64,000 nt of DNA, taken from the NCBI RefSeq assembly GCF_964030845.1, contig NZ_OZ034983.1:2232001-2296000 (forward strand), in the 5' to 3' direction. Numbering within the stretch: the first letter of the stretch is position 1; each line of letters starts with the position of its first letter. The notes below the pieces were generated by a model that had not been told where the DNA came from, did no database searches, and saw only the letters and a program-made list of their open reading frames with translations. The DNA is from Candidatus Fukatsuia endosymbiont of Tuberolachnus salignus. GTDB lineage: Bacteria > Pseudomonadota > Gammaproteobacteria > Enterobacterales > Enterobacteriaceae. Below, in pieces: positions 45,726 through 55,098 of this stretch. The position numbers and the translations under genes are program-made.

Positions 45726-48700
45726 ATGGTCATCACAGGAAACAAAGGCGGTAGCCAGCGGCCACCTACGCCCACAGAATCCCCGGACAGCCTGCATTCT
45801 ACCGCCAAAGCTAAAATATTATTGGCCCTGGGTGAAGGGGAATTTGCGAGCGAATTAGACGGCACCCGTATTTATTTGGATGGCACCCCGCTTAATAATG
45901 CAGACGGCAGCGCTAATTTTACCGGTGTCACCTGGGACTACCGCCCCGGCACCCCATCGCAAGACTACATTCCCGGGATGCCGAACGTTGAAAATGAAGT
46001 TACGGTCAACACCGAGTTAAAGGCCGACACCCCGTGGGTGCGGGCTATCAGCAACACCCAGTTATCTGCGCTGCGTATTCGATTTAGCTGGCCGGCGCTG
46101 CAACGTCAGACTGATAACGGCGATGTTAACGGCACTCGCGTTGAGTATGAGATAGAGATGGCGACCGATGGCGGGGCTTACCATACTGTCCTCAAGACCG
46201 CAGTGGAGGGCAAAACCAGTACAGGGTATCAGCGTTCACACCGTATTAACTTGCCTGACGCGAAAACCGGTTGGCAACTCCGTGTCCGTCGTCTGACACC
46301 GAACAGCACCAGTAACCGACTCGCCGATAACATGCACATTGAGGCATTGGCCGAAATCATTGATGCCAAGTTGCGTTATCCCAACACCGCTCTGCTGTAT
46401 ATCGAATTTGATGCCAGCCAGTTTCAGCACATTCCCGTGATTGCCTGTGAGCCCAAGATGCGGATAATACGGGTGCCCACGACCTACGGCCCCGCAACGA
46501 GGACGTATAAGGGCACGTGGGATGGCACTTTCAAATGGGCGTACAGCAATAATCCGGCCTGGGTGTTCTATGATATTTTGCTTGCCGAGCGCTTTGGCCT
46601 CGGCCATCGCTTAACCGCTGCACAGGTGGATAAATGGGAGCTGTATCGCATCGCGCAATACTGTGACCAATTCGTCCCCGATGGCAAAGGGGGTAACGGG
46701 ACCGAACCGCGCTTTCTGTGTGATGTGTATATCCAATCCCAGGCTGAAGCCTTTATCGTACTGCGGGATTTGGCGGCGATATTCCGCGGCATGACCTACT
46801 GGGCGAATAATCAACTCTGTGCCCTGGCCGACATGCCCCGTGACCGAGATTACCTGTACACCCGCGCCAATGTCATTGAGGGACGTTTTTCCTACGCCAG
46901 CAGCTCAGAAAAAAGCCGCTACAGTACGGCAATGGTCAGCTGGAGCGACCCGGCTAACGGCTATCAGGATACCCTTGAAGCGGTCTCGGATGAAGCCTTG
47001 GTGCGACGCTATGGCATCAATCAACTGAGTACCACGGCAATCGGTTGTATCCGTCAGACAGAAGCCCACCGGCGTGGTCGTTGGGCGCTGCTCACCAATG
47101 CCAAAGACCGCTTGGTGACCTTTGATGTTGGCTTAGATGGCGCGATTCCGTTACCAGGGCACATCATTGCGGTTGCCGATGAAATGTTATCAGGAAGAAA
47201 AATCGGGGGGCGCATCAATCAAGCCGCAGGCTGCGACATTACCTTAGATAGACCCGCTGACGTCAAACCCGGCGATCGACTTATCGTCAACTTACCCCGT
47301 GGGTCCGCCCAAGCACGCACCGTCCACGCGGTTAACGGTCAACTTATCACCGTCAGTGTGGCTTACAGTGAAACGCCGCAACCGGAGGCGATTTGGTCGG
47401 CGGAGGCCGATGACGTAGCCCTTCAGCACTACCGGGTGACCCGTATCGAGGACAATAACGACAACACTTATCGCATTAATGCTGTCCAACATGACCCTGA
47501 TAAATATGAACGTATCGACAGCGGCACGCGCCTCGACGAGCGGCCTATCAGTGTGATTCCGTTGACCCTTCAACCCCCTCCGACACACATCACGTTGACC
47601 AGCCATGCGGTGATTGCTCAAGGTTTAGCCGTCACCACTTTACAGGTTAATTGGCAGGCAGCCAGCGGTGCGACCGCTTACGACGCACAATGGCGGCGGG
47701 ACAAGGGCAACTGGACGCCGCTACTGCGGGTATTGACTTGCGGCTTTGAGGTCCCCAACAGCACTGCGGGACAGTATCAAGCACGGGTGAGGGCCATTAA
47801 CGCAGCAGGCATGGCTAGCCTGTGGGTCACGACGCCAGAAATCCCTCTCCAGGGGAAAGCAAACCCGCCACCCCAACCGGTTAGCTTGACCACCACGCCA
47901 ATTGTGTTTGGCATCACACTCAATTGGGCCTTTCCTGCGGGCGCTGAAGATACCTTAAAAACCGAGGTGGAATGCAGCCGTTTTGCTCATGACGCCCATC
48001 AGAAGCCACTGATTGACATTGCCTACCCGCAGCGTCATTACACGATGCAGGGTCTGGCTGCGGGGAAAACCTTTTACTTTCGTGCCCGTCTGGTCGATCG
48101 ACTGGGCAATCAAGGTGCCTGGACACCGTGGGTCCAGGGGACATCGAGTGACGATGCAGATATTGTGCTCGATCACATTCGTGATGACATCATGACCACG
48201 CAGGCCGGTAAAAGACTCACCTCTCAACTCGATACCCTCATAAAAACCAGCCAAGCCAATGAAAGAAAACAGGAACACAGTCGTATCACACTCCAAAAGG
48301 AGGTCAAAGACCGGGTAGAAGAAACGCTGCTGCAGGTGAATGAACGACTAGAGCGACAAGACAAAACATTGCAACGGTATAACCAGGGACTTAAATCCCG
48401 CTTCAAAATAAGCCAATTACAAACACAAGACGTGCAAAAGACCGCCACGCATCTGGATACCGCATTTGTCACCTACAAAGAGGAGATGGACACGCAATTT
48501 GACCGTGCTAACGCGGATATGCTGGCACTCAGACAGGCTCAATCCGATGCGCAGCAGGCGTTCAGCCTTTACCGCCTGGATATCACTGCCCGCTTTGATA
48601 AAAATGACGCGTTAATAACCGACATCCACACGGCGCACGCCACGGCGACCCAGGCCCTGGCCGACTATCAAAACCGGATAAGTGCCCGATTCGGCAAAAA

Positions 48701-49406
48701 TGAAACGGCGATAAGCCGGGTCAAACGCGCTCAAACCACGGCGACCCAGGCGTTAGCGGAATATCAAAACATGATTGCCGCGCGATTCCGTGACAACGAC
48801 GCTGCCATTGAAACCAAAGCCACAACACAATTTACCTCATCAGGCGGTAACGCCCTGTACAGCATAAAAGCGGGCATTCATCACCAGGGCAAATATTATG
48901 ATGCGGGCATGGTGGTCGGCGTGGAAACCCGTAACGGGAGTGTAAAATCACAGATAGGTTTTAATGCCGATAATTTTATTTTATTAAGTGGGCAAAATGG
49001 CAAAAAGTTCTCGCCCTTTGCGGTAAAAAATAATCAGGTCTTTATACGTGAGGGCTTTATTCAAGATGCGACCATTGACACGGCTAAAATAAAAGAGGCC
49101 GCCATCACTAATACAAAAATTGGTGGACCTCTCCAGTCGACCAACTGGGCAGCAGGCCGTTCAGGATGGAAAATAGAGAAAGCCGGCAACGCCGAGTTTA
49201 ACGATGCTACCTTCAGAGGGACAATATATGCCACCGATGGCTGGTTTAAAGGGACGGTGTCTGCGGATAAAATAGAAGGGGATATTCTGGACATGTCTCC
49301 TAATTTTTTTAAAACAAAAAAAGGCAGCATTCCCGATAGCCAATCTGTAATATTCCCTTTGTTTTATATAAAAAAACAGCCTCACCACGAAGAGTGTTGC
49401 TATTAG
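45726..49406 (+). CDS. Host-specificity tail tip protein J, C-terminus shifted at an A7 tract
   Basis: 1226 codons. N-terminal J domain (GGSQRPPTPTESPDSLHSTA), tip attachment region with repeated FNIII-like segments (about 620-810), coiled coil (about 830-1020), then the C-terminal receptor region (FSPFAVKNNQVFIREGFIQD). J binds the bacterial receptor. Sense seems to change frame at A7 (49370-49376). A -1 slip at A AAA AAA carries translation into the 49394-49696 frame, whereas the zero frame ends after ten poor codons (KQPHHEECCY). Either a mutation or a programmed shift. Confidence 0.82.
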   Translation: MVITGNKGGSQRPPTPTESPDSLHSTAKAKILLALGEGEFASELDGTRIYLDGTPLNNADGSANFTGVTWDYRPGTPSQDYIPGMPNVENEVTVNTELKADTPWVRAISNTQLSALRIRFSWPALQRQTDNGDVNGTRVEYEIEMATDGGAYHTVLKTAVEGKTSTGYQRSHRINLPDAKTGWQLRVRRLTPNSTSNRLADNMHIEALAEIIDAKLRYPNTALLYIEFDASQFQHIPVIACEPKMRIIRVPTTYGPATRTYKGTWDGTFKWAYSNNPAWVFYDILLAERFGLGHRLTAAQVDKWELYRIAQYCDQFVPDGKGGNGTEPRFLCDVYIQSQAEAFIVLRDLAAIFRGMTYWANNQLCALADMPRDRDYLYTRANVIEGRFSYASSSEKSRYSTAMVSWSDPANGYQDTLEAVSDEALVRRYGINQLSTTAIGCIRQTEAHRRGRWALLTNAKDRLVTFDVGLDGAIPLPGHIIAVADEMLSGRKIGGRINQAAGCDITLDRPADVKPGDRLIVNLPRGSAQARTVHAVNGQLITVSVAYSETPQPEAIWSAEADDVALQHYRVTRIEDNNDNTYRINAVQHDPDKYERIDSGTRLDERPISVIPLTLQPPPTHITLTSHAVIAQGLAVTTLQVNWQAASGATAYDAQWRRDKGNWTPLLRVLTCGFEVPNSTAGQYQARVRAINAAGMASLWVTTPEIPLQGKANPPPQPVSLTTTPIVFGITLNWAFPAGAEDTLKTEVECSRFAHDAHQKPLIDIAYPQRHYTMQGLAAGKTFYFRARLVDRLGNQGAWTPWVQGTSSDDADIVLDHIRDDIMTTQAGKRLTSQLDTLIKTSQANERKQEHSRITLQKEVKDRVEETLLQVNERLERQDKTLQRYNQGLKSRFKISQLQTQDVQKTATHLDTAFVTYKEEMDTQFDRANADMLALRQAQSDAQQAFSLYRLDITARFDKNDALITDIHTAHATATQALADYQNRISARFGKNETAISRVKRAQTTATQALAEYQNMIAARFRDNDAAIETKATTQFTSSGGNALYSIKAGIHHQGKYYDAGMVVGVETRNGSVKSQIGFNADNFILLSGQNGKKFSPFAVKNNQVFIREGFIQDATIDTAKIKEAAITNTKIGGPLQSTNWAAGRSGWKIEKAGNAEFNDATFRGTIYATDGWFKGTVSADKIEGDILDMSPNFFKTKKGSIPDSQSVIFPLFYIKKQPHHEECCY

Positions 49407-49696
49407 GGAGAAAAGAGAAAGGGATAGCCTTGAGCGTATCACCCGATTGGGTCAGAGCAACGATAACCCGTGATGGCATGGATGTGCAATACCTTGGGAA
49501 AGCCGGGGCGGGGCTATTAGGAGAGTATGTTAACGCTGTCAACGAAGATATTGATATCACCCTCCCGGCAGGTGAAGGGGAGGTATTAATTGGTTTAAGA
49601 TTACAATCTACACGGGGTAAGCTTAGAATGTTCAACTGGACGGCAAGCGGTGATATCTACACCATGAAAAACGCAGCCAGTATCAAAATAGCCTGA
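49376..49696 (+). pseudogene. Shifted C-terminal extension of J
   Basis: About 106 codons in the -1 frame relative to J. The end (DIDITLPAGEGEVLIGLRLQ, then FNWTASGDIYTMKNAASIKI) reads like a beta-rich J C-terminus. There is no ribosome site for an independent start, only a GTG/TTG at 49394. Tail fibre and fibre-assembly genes that usually follow J are absent here. Confidence 0.6.
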
Positions 49697-49734
49697 TTAA
49701 AATAACTACCCGCCTATGAATTTTACCGTATGTA

Positions 49735-49755
49735 AGATGACGTTTTCTGTCATCT
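49735..49755 (+). terminator. Hairpin after the tail operon
   Basis: AGATGAC-GTTTTCT-GTCATCT, followed by AAAATTTTAT. A weak terminator-like hairpin at the end of the late operon. Confidence 0.4.
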
Positions 49756-49946
49756 AAAATTTTATATAAAAACAGATGACAAATAACCACACAAATTACG
49801 AAAATAAAGATGGTCTGATATAGAGTATCGTTCGTCAAGGCTGCCTCCTAAGGTCGGCGACGTGAAGTAGTCTGTTATCTCTTGATTTTTTTTAAGAAAC
49901 GGTGTTATCTATTAGCCGGTCCCGTTACTCGTTCAGCTAAGGTGTT

Positions 49947-50195
49947 ATGCCTAAAAATATCTGTCACTCACATCAAACAGCGCATACCAAAATGGTGAAG
50001 CAGACCTTGAAAGAGGTTGCTAAAGCCTTAGCCATGCCTTATCAGAAAACGCATCAGGCCTTTACTGGCGGAGATAATCTTTTCATTACAGAGACGTTTT
50101 GGGAAATATTCTGGGCTCGCTTTCCCGCAGAGTCTGCAATGAATGCGGTCTATTTTTGCCCGGAGTGTCGGTCGTTTGATCTAGAACACCCGTGA
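49947..50195 (+). CDS. Small ORF upstream of the IS91-type transposase
   Basis: 82 residues (start MPKNICHSHQTAHTKMVKQT). It contains LKEVAKALAMPYQKTHQAFT and a C-terminal CPEC pair. It ends 4 bp before the transposase frame, so it probably belongs to the same element. Family not recognised. Confidence 0.4.
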   Translation: MPKNICHSHQTAHTKMVKQTLKEVAKALAMPYQKTHQAFTGGDNLFITETFWEIFWARFPAESAMNAVYFCPECRSFDLEHP

Positions 50196-50198
50196 TGC

Positions 50199-51392
50199 TT
50201 GAGCCGAAAGATGAACCGTAAACTGCGTCATCCTTTTCAGGTCGGTCATGCGTGGTGGAATTACTATTGTGCTCATGCGGATAAAATACGGCCGGTGGTG
50301 GTCGATAATCTGATTAAACTGTTTTCCTGCGGAACATCGGCGCTGGGGTTTGCCAGCTGGCGCTGTCAAAAGGCAGGCTGTACGCACACCAAACGGATTT
50401 GCTTTACCTGCCACAGCCGTTCATGCCCTTCCTGTGGTAAGAAAGCCACAGAGCGGTGGGTGGCCAAACAGCGCACGGTGCTTCCCATCACAAAATGGCA
50501 ACACATTACGTTCACTTTTCCCCGTGAGTTCTGGCCGTTGTTTGAGCTAAATCGTGCGCTGTTAACGCATCTCAGTCGTCTCGCTGCCAAGGTTATTTTA
50601 GATTTTTGCCAGCCAAAAAACCTATTGCCTGGCCTATTCACGGCGTTGCATACGCATGGGCGAGCGCTGAATTGGCATCCTCATGTGCATCTTTCGGTGA
50701 CCTGTGGCGGACTCGATGACAATGCCGAAAAATGGAAAAAAATCACGTTTAGCGGAAAAACGTTGATGAAACAGTGGCGTTATCAGATTATCACACTACT
50801 TCGTCAACAGTGGGATACCTTGCAATTACCACCGGAGTTATCACAAACCCTCACGAGGCCGGGTCAACGGGAGCAGTTTCTGGATTTCCATTACCAACGG
50901 CATTGGAATATCGACCTGGCAAAGCCGACAGACAATGCCCAGCAAACGCTCAATTATTTAGGCCGTTATTTAAAAAAGCCTCCGGTGTCGTTATCCCGGC
51001 TGGAACATTATAACGGCCAGGAAGTGACCTATCGCTACCTCAGTCATAAAACCCGAGAGCAAGAAAAACTTAACCTCAGTATGGACGAGTTTATTCAGCG
51101 TTTTATTAGCCACATTCCGGATAAACATTTTAGGATGGTCCGCTATTATGGTTTTTTAGCGCCCCGCCGTCGGACTACACTGCTGCCGATTATAGATGCT
51201 TTGTTGGGGCAGGAAAAAGAAAAAACCGTCAACATCACTTATGCGGCAATGTTAAAACGCCTAAGTCGTATTGACCCTCATGAGTGCATCCTGTGTGGCT
51301 CTCGTTTGGTGCTAAGCGGTATCACATCAGGCTTGCCGTGGCATCAGTTAATGCTTCACCATGAATCTCTGGCAAAAATGAAGGGGATTTAG
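50199..51392 (+). CDS. IS91-family rolling-circle transposase
   Basis: 397 residues; internal ATG 50211 may be the real start. N-terminal zinc-binding region with Cys/His pairs (CQKAGCTHTKRICFTCHSRS, CPSCGKKA). HUH motif HPHVHLSVTCGG. Tyrosine region QQTLNYLGRYLKKPPVSLSR. C-terminal CILCGSRL zinc pair. Such enzymes move DNA by rolling circle and can carry adjacent DNA by reading past an end, which may explain why cargo genes lie next to it. Intact frame. Confidence 0.9.
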   Translation: MSRKMNRKLRHPFQVGHAWWNYYCAHADKIRPVVVDNLIKLFSCGTSALGFASWRCQKAGCTHTKRICFTCHSRSCPSCGKKATERWVAKQRTVLPITKWQHITFTFPREFWPLFELNRALLTHLSRLAAKVILDFCQPKNLLPGLFTALHTHGRALNWHPHVHLSVTCGGLDDNAEKWKKITFSGKTLMKQWRYQIITLLRQQWDTLQLPPELSQTLTRPGQREQFLDFHYQRHWNIDLAKPTDNAQQTLNYLGRYLKKPPVSLSRLEHYNGQEVTYRYLSHKTREQEKLNLSMDEFIQRFISHIPDKHFRMVRYYGFLAPRRRTTLLPIIDALLGQEKEKTVNITYAAMLKRLSRIDPHECILCGSRLVLSGITSGLPWHQLMLHHESLAKMKGI

Positions 51393-51854
51393 CCTCTGCA
51401 GGGAAGGGGCGCCTCGCGTTCGAAAATGCTGGTTTTTTAAACGAAAATGACCCTATTATCACCCGGGACTCTCTACGTTAAGGAGAATAACCCTAAAGTT
51501 TGAAAATAATATCGTTTATTTTTTGATCCAATTCTGTTTTTGACAATAAAACCAAATTATTAAAATTCCTATCTATCAAGATAAGCATGGAATACATACG
51601 ACTGTATTTAGCCTTCCCTACTGACGGGAAAAATAAGTCCTTAAATATTCCCTAAACCTATAGTAGGTGCTGTATGTATTCATTATCATTCGAAACACTG
51701 GAAAAATTAGATTACTAAATAATATGTGAAATTATAATTTTTATGAAAAATTTATAATATTATTCTAAACACAAAAACCAGTATCTTCTGGTCAAATGAG
51801 TATATGTAACATCACTATTTATAGGGGCTTACTTTTACGTAAGTCGCCTTTTCG
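51393..51854. other. AT-rich gap after IS91
   Basis: 462 bp without a supported gene on either strand. The IS91 right end should lie in its first ~100 bp. Confidence 0.5.
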
Positions 51855-52316
51855 TCATTTGAGCTGATTATATGCTTTAAGATTCTCAAACATATAAACT
51901 GCTAATAATTTATCTGAATTTTTTTCAAATACAAACTCATCCATATACTCACCTTCATGCCTCTCTCCATCACCTTCTTTCAAAGTAAAAGCTAAATAAA
52001 ATCTGGCTGCAACACGATCAGTATCCTCTGTGTTGATGAAATATTGCTTAAATTTAGTACTAGCAGAACGAACCTTTGGTAAAAAATCTTTAAAGAATTC
52101 TTGGGCGTTGAATTTACCTTTACCTGTTGAGAAAACGACGGACTCTTTAGTAAAAATTGTAGCGATTTCTTGATACTTTGCTGCTCCCAAACCATTAACG
52201 TATTTTTTAACGACTTCCTGACGTTGTTGAGCAAGTTCCTCGGATGTAGTTGCAAATGCAGTATTGGTGAGAGCGAAAAGTACGATGGCAAGATAAGACA
52301 TTTTCTTTAGTTTCAT
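51855..52316 (-). CDS. Secreted NTF2/SnoaL-like protein
   Basis: 153 residues from the inner ATG (MKLKKMSYLAIVLFALTNTA) with a clear signal peptide, cleavage expected after AFA. The mature part resembles the NTF2-like fold: helix EVVKKYVNGLGAAKYQEIAT, then beta strands with FNAQEFFKDFLPKV and VAARFYLAFTLKEGDG. Ligand unknown; such folds serve as small-molecule binders or toxin-immunity partners. An ATG four codons earlier (52328) is possible. Confidence 0.6.
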   Translation of the reverse strand: MKLKKMSYLAIVLFALTNTAFATTSEELAQQRQEVVKKYVNGLGAAKYQEIATIFTKESVVFSTGKGKFNAQEFFKDFLPKVRSASTKFKQYFINTEDTDRVAARFYLAFTLKEGDGERHEGEYMDEFVFEKNSDKLLAVYMFENLKAYNQLK

Positions 52317-52329
52317 AATAGGTTCCATA

Positions 52330-52940
52330 TTAGTAAGTTATCCCTCATTTGCATAGTGATCCATCACTAGATTAATGTAATAAGCTACCATCTTGATTGT
52401 CAACTGTTACCGTTAGAGCTGATATAAATGGAACGGCAAGGAATGGACAGTAGAAGAAAAAAACTTGCCACCACAGCGGGTCAACTGCGAAATGTGTTTA
52501 TTATTACCACTCACAAACTGACCTTGATTAACTATTCGATTAACAAGCAGCCCTTCACCGACATTCAACACATGGAATTTATGACCATGTGTGTCGCGTA
52601 GGCATCTTGGCTGAAACAGGTAGATTGGTTGCTAGTTACGACCACTTATGGGGATCCCCATCGGTCAGCTGTTACACCGTGGAACCATTAAGGCTGGCAG
52701 TAGCGATACTAGCCTTAAGCAACAAGCATGGGAAAAAATTTTTTAAAATTTAGTATTAACCTATTTTAATATATATTATTATTCTATTATCTATTCATAA
52801 TAATTATCATTAAAAAATAAATAATTATCTTAGCAAATTAAAATAGAGTATAAAATACTTTTTGACGATAAATAAGACGATTTGATACGTACAGAAACGA
52901 TGAATGTGTTTTTTATACATTAAGCTATTAGCTCATTTTA
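52330..52940. other. Gap with no supported gene
   Basis: About 610 bp. GC-richer 52420-52740 could be remnant coding sequence, but I cannot assign it. 52740-52940 is extremely AT-rich and lies directly upstream of the effector-like cluster, so promoters are likely there. Confidence 0.4.
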
Positions 52941-52994
52941 TTGCACGACGCTAATGGATGTTTAACGACCAACAAAGCATTAAAGGAACGAACC

Positions 52995-53648
52995 GTGGTA
53001 GCACCTGTTTCCTCTGAAGTTACTCACCCCCAATCTCATCAAGACACTCCAAAGTTTCAAAGCTCTCGGATATCCTTAAGAAAGGGGTCCACTGATCGTT
53101 CTTTTTCTCTGTTAGACTTTGCAAGAGAGAAAAAATGGCGTCATGCATTTGGGCATAACGGTGTGGCAAATTTACTTAGTGTGAGTAGAACAGCACATCG
53201 TGATACTGCTCAAGTTTCGTCTAATATTATTCGCCAGGCACCAACATTTCATCGATCCCCCGCTACAATTTATGTCCTTCTAGAAAATCAAAGAAAAAGT
53301 CTAAAAACATTAGCAATACAACCTTTCAAGATGGAAGAAGAATTATCACACAGTGAATATGCTAGTTGTCGTGCCTTAGTGGGAAGTCAGGCTCAGGCTC
53401 TACTACCCTTGCTGTCTACTTCTGAAAGAGGAAGTCAGCAAGTTGGTACAGAAGAGAAGAAAGTAGTTATTTTTAAGGCTAAAAATGAAACCGCTTCTAT
53501 GCCTTTAAGCACTAAACACTGTACTCGGGAAGAAGAGGCACCTCCTGGATGTGTAACCAATAACCCCAAACGGTCATACCCTCCAGTTAGCCGTCAAGGA
53601 GTTGACAACCATGCAGATTTTACTCATCTCCGTCATTACAATCGGTAA
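52995..53648 (+). CDS. Unknown protein with type III secretion-like N-terminus
   Basis: 217 residues if GTG 52995 is used (AAAGGA 7 bp upstream). The N-terminal 40 residues (VAPVSSEVTHPQSHQDTPKF) are rich in Ser, Thr, Gln and Pro with few acidic residues. The body has helical segments (FHRSPATIYVLLENQRKSLK) but no motif I know. It sits 150 bp upstream of a chaperone gene of the CesT type and may belong to the same effector locus. No signal peptide or membrane segment. Confidence 0.55.
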   Translation: MVAPVSSEVTHPQSHQDTPKFQSSRISLRKGSTDRSFSLLDFAREKKWRHAFGHNGVANLLSVSRTAHRDTAQVSSNIIRQAPTFHRSPATIYVLLENQRKSLKTLAIQPFKMEEELSHSEYASCRALVGSQAQALLPLLSTSERGSQQVGTEEKKVVIFKAKNETASMPLSTKHCTREEEAPPGCVTNNPKRSYPPVSRQGVDNHADFTHLRHYNR

Positions 53649-53801
53649 AAAAATGAGCGCTAAATAAACACTGAATGTTATTAATTCTTAGCATCCATTA
53701 GTGCTAGAAAATAAAGATAAATATTGCCTCTTTCATCTTCTGGCATTTTGGCTACACATTATCTACTGCCTATTAATTTATGATGGCATTAATGGTTAAC
53801 A

Positions 53802-54215
53802 ATGAACCCCGAAAGCAGACTTGATTATCTTAAAGATGTATTACAACTACCCAGCTTAGTGTTTGATGAAGAAGGCTGTTGCATCGTTACTTTCGATGGT
53901 ATCCCGATTAATTTTCAAACGATTGATGACCGCTTGGTGATGACAATTTATATCGCTGAATTGCCGGAAAATACTGAAGCTGATTTTTTCGCTAAATTAC
54001 TGGCGGCCAATCTGTATTGGAAATCGACTCAAGGATGTACCCTGGCGTTTGATCCAGAGAGCCGATCACTGGTTGCTCAGGTCATTGACGATGAAAATAA
54101 GGACATTAAAAAAGTATTGGAATCACTGCTAGAAGTGACCGAGGGTTGGCGTACCTATATGGATAACCCTCCCATCCCACATAAACGACAAGATATTAGA
54201 GGAATAAGATTATGA
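53802..54215 (+). CDS. Type III secretion chaperone, class I (CesT-like)
   Basis: 137 residues, acidic, the size of class I chaperones. The pattern LDYLKDVLQLPSLVFDEEGC, CIVTFDGIPINFQTIDDRLV, LPENTEADFFAKLLAANLYW and GCTLAFDPESRSLVAQ follows the alpha-beta-beta-beta-alpha order of CesT/SicP proteins, including the L-x-A-N motif. Such chaperones dimerise and bind the N-terminal part of one effector. Its last four bases overlap the ATG of the next gene, marking that protein as the likely client. Confidence 0.75.
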   Translation: MNPESRLDYLKDVLQLPSLVFDEEGCCIVTFDGIPINFQTIDDRLVMTIYIAELPENTEADFFAKLLAANLYWKSTQGCTLAFDPESRSLVAQVIDDENKDIKKVLESLLEVTEGWRTYMDNPPIPHKRQDIRGIRL

Positions 54216-54862
54216 AAACCGGTTCAGCTAGCGAAATAGTAGGTTCTTCTAGCTCGCAGACTACAGAAAGAAGAAGTGTTGAAAGCAGTGCTAAGACTCG
54301 TTTATCTTCAGGCGGTGTTGAGATAAAAGTCAGTCATGATGAAAAAAAGTCATCCTCCAAAGAAAACCTGAAAAGGGTGATGATAAGAGCTTATAACTTG
54401 CCTTTTTCACTACTTACAGCCAAACCTAAAATTAGCTCAGAGCAAGCTAGTAGTAGTGGATACTCTACAAAACAAACAGTACTCGAAAAGAGAAGTTTGC
54501 AAAACACCTCTAAGATACCTAATGTTGCAAACATTCCGCAAGAGACTGCTTATTTAGCTATGTCCCAAGAAAAAGCACCTTCACAGTTGGAAAAGGGATC
54601 CTCAGAATTTCCATATATGGTTGATCATGCCGCTGCAGCAGAATTCTATATAAAAAACGGACATCGTTCTCATAAATGTTTCCACGAACAACATGGTGTT
54701 GGATGTAATGGTCAAGCAAAAGATGTTAAAAAATCTGAAAGCTCTAGTCCACAAATTGAAAATCGCCAAAATAGTGGAAGAAATGTTTACCCTTGGCCCA
54801 AAGGGAACACGTCAGGAATAAAACCAGCTTCACATGCTGTGCCTCCTGGTCAATACGCCTAA
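54212..54862 (+). CDS. Probable type III effector, client of the upstream chaperone
   Basis: 216 residues, start overlapping the chaperone stop (ATGA). N-terminal 60 residues are very Ser-rich (MKTGSASEIVGSSSSQTTER), typical of export signals. A chaperone-binding-like stretch follows at about 55-70 (RVMIRAYNLPFSLLTAKPKI). The rest is low complexity, with a His/Cys patch (HRSHKCFHEQHGVGCNGQ) at about 150-167. Activity unknown. Effector status rests on gene pairing and composition. Confidence 0.6.
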   Translation: MKTGSASEIVGSSSSQTTERRSVESSAKTRLSSGGVEIKVSHDEKKSSSKENLKRVMIRAYNLPFSLLTAKPKISSEQASSSGYSTKQTVLEKRSLQNTSKIPNVANIPQETAYLAMSQEKAPSQLEKGSSEFPYMVDHAAAAEFYIKNGHRSHKCFHEQHGVGCNGQAKDVKKSESSSPQIENRQNSGRNVYPWPKGNTSGIKPASHAVPPGQYA

Positions 54863-54902
54863 TTTATTTTCCATTTTAAAATAAATTAAAAAGCAGAATA
54901 TT

Positions 54903-54928
54903 ACATGATTGCTTATTGGCAATCATGT
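54903..54928. repeat. 26-bp hairpin after the effector gene
   Basis: ACATGATTGC and GCAATCATGT around a short loop. No T-run, so it may stabilise the mRNA or act as a weak terminator. Confidence 0.45.
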
Positions 54929-55098
54929 GAGTTCTGAGTAACAACGTGCTACCACTGTATTTTTTACTAGCAGGTAGATAGTTTGTTGGTAGGAAGCTCT
55001 TCTGCAAGAGAAGTCACAACGCTGGATTCACTAGACTTCTTCGGAAACTAGCATTCATGTAGGAATTTTGTTAAAAATCTCCTGAACAAGGAGCCCCT

